Assembly: GCF_023856365.1 (NCBI RefSeq)
Contig: NC_064553.1
Location: forward strand, 19,741,453 to 19,805,452
Direction of reading: 5' to 3'
DNA: 64,000 nt
Origin: Brienomyrus brachyistius
Taxonomy: Eukaryota; Chordata; Actinopteri; Osteoglossiformes; Mormyridae
The notes below the pieces were generated by a model, which was not told where the DNA came from, made no database searches, and saw only the letters and a program-made list of their open reading frames with translations. The translations under genes and the position numbers were made by a program. Each line of letters begins with the position of its first letter. Within the stretch, counting starts at the first letter, position 1. This document shows positions 49,364 to 61,300 of this stretch, in pieces.

Positions 49364-52300
49364 TGTGTGTGTGTATGTGTGTGTCTGTATATATATGTAT
49401 ACACACACACACAATGCCCTCCACAATTATTGGCACCAGTCTTCATCACCCACTCATGTACAAACACTGCTATTCATATGATAACCATACAATAATCTCA
49501 CGGTTGTTACTGGGTCAAGAAAACATATGAAAACTCCCATAAACAAGAGCACATGGTCTGGGTTTTGTTTATACTGTTTGAGGAGCTGCAGTCTTTTATT
49601 TTGTGATGTGAGAGTTTTGCATTCCTGCTGCATTCCTGAGCTGTCTCAACCAGGGACCTTTGTAGCTCCTGGCCATTTTCATATGTAGCTTTCACATTAC
49701 ACAACAGGAACTGGGACCTTTATGCTAAATATGCATGGGAGATGGAAAAAGGTTATATGTTAATGTTCACACATAACACAGGTGAGGGGATGAGAGGCAG
49801 ACTTCAATACACAACTCTACATATGCAATTAACTGTTATTAGTATTTAAAAGACCAAGCCATCAACTAACAGCTTCTATCAAGCAGGATCCTGAAAACCT
49901 CTGTTTAACAACTGTATTCAGACAGCTTTGGGTGTTTGCAGGTCTGGATAGCAAAGTTCTACTGGTATCCAGTCACCTCCACCAAACAGCAGATTTCATG
50001 GGTGTTTTACTTTGTCTAGATACTCCTGGATACACCAGTGCAGGCAGTGGCAGTTCTTGGTCGAGCCATAAGTACCTAGTGTGGGGTAGGGACTAAGAAA
50101 GGATTCTGGAACTGCCTCCAAGGAACTACATTAGGGCCGAGTTCTTGCAATGGGAACATGATGATGGTTACTGAAAAAGGCTCTGGTTCCTGAAACAAAA
50201 GTTCCTATGGTATGAAAGTGCCCACGGACCTTTCAATATGGAAACATTGACTCTTCTAGATTGAGGTCCAACACCTGAGGTCCTTAAATTCTTTTGAGTT
50301 GCTGCTATGTGGGTTGTAATTATCTTTAAAATGAGGCTTATCTTTAGAGTATGAACAGAAATAAGTTTACCTTGCATTTTATTAGTGGTGCACCAATATG
50401 GACATTTTGACTGATAACCAATGACTGCCTAACCTCTGAACTGCTGTCTGAGTGGGTCTGGGGTGGTGGGGGTGCCAGCTATGGAAAATAAAGTCACATA
50501 TTTTTTTAAATTGTCCCAAGGAAAATGAAAGATCTGTTGGCTAGAGTTAATAATGAATGAAAGACATGCAGTGGACTACATACAATATTTGGGTCGGTAC
50601 TTCTTCTAAGTAGAGCTGCCATCCATTATTGCCTCCTAAAGATTTTACAGGATTGTCCCATATTGTAAAGCTAATTGATGTCCCCTTTAGAACCAATACT
50701 GAACTCAATTTGTGCCATTTTTTCAGACTGCATGATCGATGGTCCTCCCTCCCCCCCACCCTGATCGGCAAATTTTATTTTGGAGAACTGGGAAGGGGGT
50801 GGTGGCGTCCCTGATTTCTTTAGACTGAAAGAGCCAGCCCTACTTCAAGTGGTGAATCTCTTGTCCTACACTACGGGAAATGATTGATAATCTAATGCAG
50901 CAATCCCCAATATTTTAGTAGTTATGTATTTAGCTCTGGTACTGATAGCTTTTAATATTATGTAAGGGTTAATGCATTGGACTTGCATGCCAGTAAGTCA
51001 TTTTGATATTACATCAATGACCAAAGGTCTTGGTCCTCAGCCTTTCTATCTATTTGATTTGAAGCAGTTTTGTTGTTTTTATTGTTTTTTTTTTATTGCT
51101 ACTTGTGGTTTACCTCTGAAATTTTGAGTAACTGAGTTAAAGATAGGGCTGCTTGATATGATATTGTGATATGTGAAATTTCTGCAAGGTAACATTGTGA
51201 TATTTATAACATTGAAGGAGATGAAGTTACCTGAAATAGAACTTATCTACCAAGAGATTATGTTAAATAATTTTATGGAGTTGCTGCAAGTGTCGGCAAA
51301 TGTGATGTGATTATAGAGCATGTGCACGATATGTCGTGCTAGTCAAAGATTATAACCGTGCATCAATTTACTGATTTGCCTGACTGGTACTGTGTGTGGT
51401 TGTGGAAAATTTAATCTACCACCTTTTCACTAATCAGATTCAGGAATTCAATAGTTCCACAGTATAATAAAGTTTAAATATTGGTCAGCAATATTGGCCA
51501 AGATTGACGCATCAAACTGACATATTGTGCATCTCTACATTTAATAAGAATGTCCCTCACTGTACTCTGGTGAATACTTTTTTTTTTGCAGTTTTCTATG
51601 TGAAAGACGTTCCAAGCATGTTGCTTCCTTGGTACTTAAATTTAACAGTACAGGCTGTTCATTGCATTTGAAAAGTCAACCAGGGTGGTGTCTAATTACT
51701 GCTATTGCTAAAGTCGAGTCACATCATTTCTTCAGTGAGCTCATAATTAATAAGCATGGAAAACATGGTAATGAATGTCATCATTAAAGCTTCCAACATA
51801 GCAAGTATGATTTTGAAGGAAAGTTGCATCATCAGATCTGTGTGATCTAGGTAAGTCAGAGGCAAGGGTGTAGAAAGTCTGTTCTTTTCTAGTGAAAGGA
51901 ATATGTTTGACTGGTTACTGGTCAGGATTTTCTACATTCCGATGTATGCATAGGAGAAGCATGAGGTAGGTAAAGCAGGGCAGCAAGAAAAATTGAAATG
52001 AAAGCCTAAACCTGCTTTTTGTCCAGGTAATGATCTATGATTGGAAAGACCATGAATTCAGGATTTAGGAAAACTTGACATTTGATAGGTAAGGGACCCG
52101 TTTTATACCTGAACTCTTTAGTATTTTGCATTCAACTCCTTTTTTGATCCAGTTTACTGGGAAACACTTTTGCTTTGATCATTTTATCATATTCTTTTTG
52201 TCCTTTGCTTTTGATACATTTTATTTTACTTTGGTGCTTATTATGAAGCAAACATTTTGATACCTTTACGTATCTTGATAGATTTGTGGAACTGTTTTTC

Positions 52301-55300
52301 ATTTAATATTGTGTTGCTTACTCTTCATATAACACTACTATTTTTATTACTTATTTACAGTTTAACTTGGAACTACAAAGCCAGCCTTCTGTAGTGTTTA
52401 CGGTGAGGTTTCAGTATCAAATTTTAGGATAGTTGGCCTAAGATTCTAGAATTCCGTATCTATGGTTGAAGTTCAACACTTAGACATGCTGAACGTGAAA
52501 CACTACCACAAAGATATTATATCTACAGAATCTTGTCAACCCGTTTTACTTTGGAGCGCTTAGGGGATTGTGCTGTGAGTATTGTTCTCTTGGTTATGTA
52601 ATTGTTAAAACAGTTGACTTGCCTTTTGGAGATTATTTAGTCGTACTGTAAAATGATACAAGGGACATGGTGTTTTGCTCATAGGTGCTTTAAATACCAG
52701 TTCCAGCCTGTATTTTGCATGTTTTGTTTGGGTACTATTGGATGTCATTTATTGGGCTTAGCATGCTCAGTGAATTTTTGGGACAATATAGATGTAGGCT
52801 AATGGCATGTAGGGCACACTTACACCTTTGTTCTCAAATAGCATAAATAAAAATAAATTCTGTTACTCGATATATTAATCAGTAAATGTTTTTCTTATTA
52901 CATATCTCCTGCAATTTCAAGCTATTCAGATAACTGCAAGTTAAGATCCAGTTATACATATGCTCATGTTCACTGGCGACCATTTTGAAAGCTCAAATAA
53001 AAAACTTTACTCAGCAGAGGTTGATTTTTTTGGAATATTTTTAATTTTTTTTTTTTTTGGGGGGGGGGGGGGCCGCGGATTAATGTTAATAATTAATTGA
53101 ACAATGTAATGTAAAATTGAGTGAATAATGTTTAAAATTGTGTATAGTGTAATTACAAACTTGACATTGAGAAATAGTTACAGCTCAATTAAAATATTGT
53201 TTTAGAGACATTCCAAGGGCTCAACAGAACATAACAGAGGCTTAGGTTTTCACTGTGTCAATGTCATAATGTGCATTCCAAAGATTTTTTTTATTCATCT
53301 GTATATAAATGAGGTGGGCAGCCCTAACCCTTTTTCTAAAGTGCTATTAGCCAGGGGGACTTGTGATCTGTATTCCATTACCTTGGCCTTGCTTGGATGA
53401 GAAGAAATGCTAGTTGACGTTCAAGTTCAAGTAATGCTAAGTTAACAATACATGACTTTCCAAGTCATCAGATCGCTATCTCCTTCATGTGTATGGGGTT
53501 CCATTTGTGCCAAAAACATGTCTATTTTCAGCTCACTGTCCATTTTGACTGAACATGTAACAAAACATTTGTCTGTGTCTATTCAACTTTGAAATGTACT
53601 TCAACTGTAACAGATGACACGAACATTGTCTATGTTGATTGTGCACCTGACAAAACAGTTCAATTTGAACTTGAATTTACTACTAACATAACACTAATTG
53701 CATTACTAATATGAGTGTCAACTACCAATTCTTCTCATCCAAGCAAGGCCAAGGTAATGGAGCGCAGATCAGCAATAGTGCTTTATAAAAAGGGTTAGGA
53801 CTGCCCACATCATTTACATACAGATGTTGGCCACTTGTACTCTGATAGCCAGTACCCATAACTAATAAGGATAGGGGCATGGATGGACTGGTAATGTGGG
53901 AGCCTGATCTGATGACTGTGGACCTGCTGAAGGCTGCCACAGCCTCCACTCTAGTCTCCTTACATGTACATATTTCCCTCCGCAGTACCTGAATGTCATC
54001 ATAAAGGGCAGTCCCTCCCTCTCTGAAAGACAGAGATTTGGTGGAGCTGGTTCTTAGACTGCTTCACATCTGGCATAAGGCCAGAAGAACATCTGAAAAT
54101 ACCTGGAGTGTCACCTTTAGCCTTCCACCCCCCATATGCCCTTCTAGCCATGGTCTGCCCTAGCTCCCCCTAGCACTAACTTTAAAGAACAGTGGATTTG
54201 TATCAAATATGTGTTAAAAAATGTAAGAAGATGACCAAATAACTTTCAGAAGCTGTTCTGATATTGCATATTTCTGCAGGTGTGTCACAGTGAGTATGAG
54301 GTAGGCTGTCATGCTAATACAGGCTAGATGTTGGGCCTGGAGATGGCTTATTCGCACAAACTCTACCACAGTTATGTGGGGGCGAATAGCTTTACAGTTG
54401 TTAACTGGGGAGGATCTGCATTGTTCCTTCTGAATTCTACATTTGTCCATTGGGTGGAGCCTCTTCTCCATGATCCCCACTATAAGGACCACCGCCATGT
54501 CTGGCAGTCTATAGTCTGGAAGTAAAATTAGACATTGGTACTCCTGGGAGGGGAGGCATATTAGGTCTGTTATGTCTTAGGCCTTAGGCAGGAAGAGATT
54601 GTTTTGAATATTGTGTGGATTAAAACTTCCAAACTACAAAGGCAGGAAGAGATTTGAAAATGGCAAGAAAAGCACAGCCAAGACACAAACTGCGTGCAAA
54701 CATTGTAAAACACTGTTTACATACACAACTATCACAACAAACATACTTAAGCATGTCAACTGGCAGTGAGCTCAATTCACCACCGCCAGAGCGGAAATTA
54801 TTAAAAGGCCAAACCACGCTAAAAAGCTGCACATACAAGCCTTAGTTTATTTGGTAACGCTTTATATTAAGTGCACCTATATAATGCATTCATTATGCAT
54901 TTATAGAACATTCAGTCCACCTTCATAATACATTCATAGAACATTCATAAGCAGCATGCAAGTACACTTTAACATCCTAATATCCCTTAACAGCTTTAAT
55001 ATACATTAATAACAAGCATTACATGATTATACAATTATGTTTGTTATATAATGTTTGTTATTAATGTATATTACAGCTGTTAAGGGATGTTAAGGTATAC
55101 ATACATGATGTTTATGAATAATTTATGAATACTTAATGAATACATTATTTAGGTGTACTGAACATTTTATGAATGTAATATAAAAGCATTATGAAGGTGC
55201 AGTTAATGTAAATGTTACCGTTTGAAGGTTTTTTTATTTTATTTAATATTTTGCACAGTTTACAATGATAAAGGAATATTTTTTTAAATAAATTTGTCTG

Positions 55301-58300
55301 CAGCTCATTCTGTTAAAAAAAAAAAAATCATGAGAAAATCATATCGTGAACGCAGAATCGTGAATCGGATCAAAACGTGAATTGAGTATATCATTACTTA
55401 GTATTAGTTCATTCAAATTTTATTGTCTAACAGTCAATGCGTACTGTGGTCACTGGGTGCCTCTGCTATTGGGTTCACCATAATCCAAATTTCACAAAAC
55501 ATTGATAAAATTGATTGTAAAGTCACTGTAGCTGGATTGGATTATGACCTCATTATGTCTGGATTATTAGTTCAGTTTCCACTGTAGCTCAGTATATGCA
55601 GTTTTTTCACTTTGTTCACTTTGAGGAAGGACATTTCATTTAGGGTGATTTGTGTCTCTAAATGTCTATTGGTGCACGTCTGCAGTTTAACTGACTATCC
55701 TGTCTAGGTGCTATCTTGCAATATATCCTGTGCTTCCTGGAAGTTCATCAGGTTTGCTGCCAGTCAGAACTGGATAACTGATTATGAAAAATGTGATGGC
55801 TAGAAGATCTGCTAGAAGTTTTCTCTCTATTTGACTATCCCTGCCGGCCCCTGGAGGATGGGCTCCCCCTTTGAGTCTGGTCCATCCCAAGGTTTCTTCC
55901 TTCTAGGGAGTTTTTCCTTGCCACTGTCGCCTATGGCTTACTCACTGGGGGCTTTGGGTGAGGATGCTGTAAAGCGCTTTGAGACAATGTAATGTTGTGA
56001 TAATGCGCTATATAAAAACAAATTTGTTGTTGTTGTTGATAACCACTGGCATTATGAACTGGCATTTGAGATTGTTTGATTTTATAGTGATGTCTGCATT
56101 TTTCCATTATTTAATCTCATCCTAATTTTATTGTAGAAGGATCAGCTGAGCGATCACCCAGAAGACAGAGCATATCAGGACTGGAAAGTGCAGAAAAGAA
56201 AAATTCAATGGAAGGATTCATCTCCTCTCCTTTCAAAGTCCCAGTTAGTGCCACCATTCTGCATTGTATTGAGGCCATGTTATGATGAATAAAACCATAC
56301 TTTTTTCTAGAACAGTGATTCTCAACCCATGGCTTACGACCCAAATTTTGGTCGCAGCAAGTTTTGAAATGGTTGCGAGGCAGAGGTACAAATATAAGTA
56401 TTTTAAAACCTGCAAGCTCCTATGTTTATCAGATTTTCCAGCCCCAGTCTTAGAATTAACCTATATAAACTGTTCTTGGGTTTGCAAATTCTTAGTGCAA
56501 AACTAGTGAACTAATCCAAAAAGTCAAATCACAGATGCTAAATTTAAAATTCACTGGCACATCCAATCAGATTTGTGTGATAGACATTGATTGGTGTAAA
56601 TTGCAGAGTGCACCACATACTTGATCATAGCATTAATTTAATCCTATACTTGATATAGGGTTGCAACTAAGCTGGTATGGTAAAAACTGGGTCACGGTGT
56701 AAAAAAAGGTTGAAAACCACTGTTCTAGAATATGACTTTTAATACAAAAACACATCGGTTTTCATTGACACCAATGTTACACATGACTTTCAGAGTTAAA
56801 TGCAGTCCTTGGCAGCTTTTCATGAAAAGAAAAAGGAGATAATGCTATATGCTAAATATTTTTGTAAATATTTACAAATACTTATTGCAAATGGTATGAA
56901 CAGTGCTGCTGAAATGTACAGCTTTATGCCCATTTAATATTTGTACATAATTTTTTTTCTCAACGGGCACCTTGACATTACATATTATGAATGAAGCGGG
57001 ACTTTGTTTAGCTGTTTCTTGTATTTACTGTATTTTTGTCTATATAGCTTTAGCCCCGTTTGCTACAAGTCAAATTCCATGAGCATGATTTCTGCTTCAT
57101 GCATGATTCTGAGCAATATAGAACCAAAATGTCATTGTTATCTTTACTTCTTTAATCATTACTTGGAGAGCCTAAAGTCTCCTGGTTCTCACCTAGCTAA
57201 GATGGCAGCATGAAAGCCTTTGTTCTTATTCATAAATTGCTGGATTGGTTAAAGCTCACACATTCTAGCTATATAATGTCTTTTCTGCTGTATGTTATAG
57301 GGTTTTTTCAGCAAACGTTTGAAAGGATCCTTCAAGAGGACAGAGAGTCAGTCTAAACTGGACAAGAGCTCAAGCATTCGGCTCCCTTCTTTGAGAATCA
57401 TTGATAATGACAAGTAAGACATTGTGTTTTGTGAGACTAGGATTGTTTACTGGGTTACACTGAAAATTTTATACTGTTTACTAATCGACAGTTCTGTACT
57501 AATAATATTATCTTTTGTATTAATCTGTAGCTTTGTGGATTTGTAACTATGCTAGTTAGAACTCTGTGCTTGTGATCCGAATCCCAGTCTTGGCGGAGTG
57601 ATTTTGCTCTTGGGGATTGATGCTCAAAATGTGGTCTGCACTTTGTTTCGCGCTATTCTATATATACAGGGTGCTCAGAGTAATTTACTGATTAATTTGA
57701 TCATTAAATGAGTAATTATTTATATACAATATATTTCAATCATTTTAATGTTTAATATATAAACATATACACGTATATGAACATGTAAATATTATTAATT
57801 AATTAATGTCATTGTTATTATGTACCATGTTAAGCAGCTAAGCAACAGAACTAGCCTTTATTTTAGGGGCAATTATCTTAAGATTCAAGGATTGTGGAAA
57901 GTATATCAAGCTAAATAACATCAAAGTGATGACTAGGATATTGACTAGGCCAGGGGTAGCCAGTCTTATCCACAAAGGGCCAGTGTGTATGCAGGTATCT
58001 CAGCTGAGGTTGTTTTTGAATGAGATGCTTTTGAATGAGTAGATGTATATAGCATGCCCTGCCCCCCACATTCTGTTAATCATTTTCATTCAGAGAGTAC
58101 AAGCTTACAGTGAAGGTTTGGTGCACGTCTTCCTCCTCATTGTGGTTCTGTTTTGGTTTTGACACTGGTGCAGTTAACTTTGATTTATGTGTTGCCCTAG
58201 GACTCGAGGCCTGTCGAAACTGAACGATTCACACCCTGACTCGCTCCTTAATCCAGAAAGTGCAGTTGAGATTTTGGACCTGACCAGAGAGGAGGATGTC

Positions 58301-61300
58301 ATGATTAAGCCCTTGCACAGCAGCATTCTGGGTGAAGAGTTTTGCTTTGAGGTAACTGACACTACACTGCTTTAAAATAGTAATAAATCACTGCATGACA
58401 CTCACAAAATGATAACCAGTTATCATTAGTTGCATAGTCTAAAAACAATCCATCACTACATGTATTATTTGGAGTACAGGCCGCTTGACCCTTTAGGATA
58501 ACCTAAAAGCAATCGGCCAAAAGTTTTTTTTTTTTTTTTTTTTTTTTTTTTGAGTTGCTAACTGTGTTTGGAACATTCAGATGACGTAAAAATTATCTTT
58601 TGTTGGAATAAGTTATTCCTCTGAAAATATTGATAAGCCTTCTTCACTAATGCTTTAAAGTTCAAGTTCCGTTGTGGACCCTACTAGTGTATAAGTAGCT
58701 AATAGCAATCTCAGTTGGTATGGTTCTTTTCATGGCAGTGAATATGATATTTGCCTTAAGGAGTTCATTTTGAACACAAAGGTTAAAGTCTAAAATCTGA
58801 AGCTGACCAAGGCCTTGGTTTTTGGTATGTATATTGGTATATGCTATTTTGTAGTGAATTTCACCATTAAGAATTCTTTGGATATATGTACTGTTTGCTT
58901 TTTCTTGACATAGTTAAGTATTCCATTCAATTTATTTTTTATATAGCACCTTTCACAACAATCCGGACAAGGCACTTTACATGAGTATGTTATATATACC
59001 TACATCATTTATTCAGAACAATCCAAAAACAGGGAAATACAAAGAAAGGGAAGACAAAGCAAAGAAAGAAAGAAAACCAGGTGACAACAGAGGAGAGAAA
59101 GAGTGGGCTTGCTTGCTAAAAGAGCAAAGCCAAAGTACATCAATGTGTCAGTACTCTACGCCAGCCTGTGTACGATGGGAGATTGAAGGCTGTACCCATG
59201 ATAATTATAGTTTGTAAATTGTACCCACAATGTCACACTTCCATGGGACTTAACCAGCACTTCAGCTCAGATGGTGCCTCCCAGCAAACATTAGTGTATT
59301 ATATAACATTCTATGGCTGGGATGCACCAACATGGATTAAATTAATCCTGGTGTAGACACAATCTAGGGTTAGTAAATATAGCTTTAAACTGATGTTTAT
59401 AGAATCAGAGATGCATTGCACGTCTTAATTTTAATCCTGGATTAGTTAAACCAGTTTAACCCATGTTTAAAATAGGATTAATTCTAGTTCAGTGTCTGCC
59501 ATGATGGATTAGTTAATTTTTTAGTTTTTGAGGGATCAATTGCGATCTAAACAGGAGACAGCCTGTTTTTTATATTTTACTTATATGACCTGCACCATAT
59601 TCATAATTCTTATTAAATGTTTCCAACAGATCGATCTTTCGTTTTCCACAGAATAAAAAATGGTGTAATGTTATCCTGGAAATAAGCGCTTGCAAGTTTC
59701 ACCGCCAGCACCAGCAATATTAGATTAAAGTATCCAGCTTTATACTAGGTTTAAATTCTCTGGTGCAACAGACTTGAATTTACTCTAGGTTTAGGTTAAA
59801 GAAGGATTGATTGTAAACTATATATATGCAAACTAGGTTTAAAGTTTGGTGCAACATGATAAGCAGTTAAATCTTGATTTAATCCAATGTAAAAATTATA
59901 TCATGTTGGTGCAACCCAGCCTAAATTTTGGAGGATTGGGATACATTGGAGAGTAAAGCTGTACCCAATAGCATAACTCCACACGTGCGGATGGTGCCTA
60001 GCAAGCTGGAGTGCTGTTTTACCCCCTTGGTGGTGTGATTACATGGGTATGGCCTACAGCCTATTGGGATTTGCATTGAGAATTGCATCACTGATGGACT
60101 TTGACCACAGTTTGCACCCAACATTTACAAAAGCATGATTCTTTAGATTTAGCTCTTTGGGAAGGAGACAGTTCCTGCGTTTTTTTTCTCATGACCATTC
60201 TTATTTTATTATTCTTATGTTTTTTTTATATTTAGGTGACTTACTCTAGTGGGAGCAAATGTTTCAGCTGCCCGTCAGCAGCTGAGCGGGACAGATGGAT
60301 AGAAGACTTAAAGCGAACGGTGCATCCTAACAAGGTGCATCCTGTCATTATTCAAAACTTACTTTAAAAACAATACTTTAAATATGGTGGAATCCATAGC
60401 AGTTTAATGAATTGTAGTTAGGAGCTGACTGCTCATTGCCAGCTTCTACCTCTCCTTATTACAAACTGACTGTTACCTATTGGTGTGCTTTTCTGTTTCA
60501 AAACTATACATATTACTTTGGTATATTTTATAATCATACAGAGACGTAAAAATATAATGGAGATTAACTCCATTCCTCCATTTCCTACTACAGGACAACT
60601 GCAGACGAACTGAGAATTTGCTTCAGCTTTGGATTATTGAGGCCAAGGATTTCCCGGCCAAAAAAAAGTACTTTTGTGAGGTGTGCTTGGATGATGTCCT
60701 TTATGCCCGCACTACCAGCAAGGCAAAATCTGGAAACCTTTTTTGGGGGGAGTATTTTGAGTTTTCCAGCCTTCCAAATGTTTCCAGTCTTACTGTCCAC
60801 ATCTACAAGGATATCGATAAAAAGAAGGATAAAAATAACTATGTGGGCCTGGTTAATATTCCAACTGGGGGCATTAAAGGTAGATCTTTCACAGAGAAGT
60901 GGTACCCTGTCAGTACTCCTACAGCAAGCAAGGGGAAGGTGGGGGGGCCTACGATCCGCATCAGGTTGCGCTTTCAGGGTGTCCCCATCCTGCCAATGGA
61001 GCAGTACAAGCAGTTTGCAGAGTTCATCACCAATAATTACAGTATGCTCTGCTCTGTATTGGAGCCTGTAATTAGTGTGAGAAGCAAGGAAGAAATGGCT
61101 TCTGCCCTGGTCCACATCCTTCAGAGCACAGGGAAAGCTAAGGTAAGCTAAGGCTTAATTTTAAACATGTCTCAGCTGTCCTGACTGTCCATACAGATGT
61201 AGTTGTTGATAGTATTTAAAAGGCCAGATCGTGTGGTAGCATTAGCTCAGAAATAGGGATATTTGCTGAAACTATAGTATTGTCAAATAAGCTTCTGTGT

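Noticed and set aside
49299..49530. Frames rich in Cys-Val and His-Thr
   Set aside because: They translate the GT/CA microsatellite.
60588..61115. A 175-residue frame antisense to rasal2 exon 8
   Set aside because: It is the shadow of the C2-domain exon and has no independent support.
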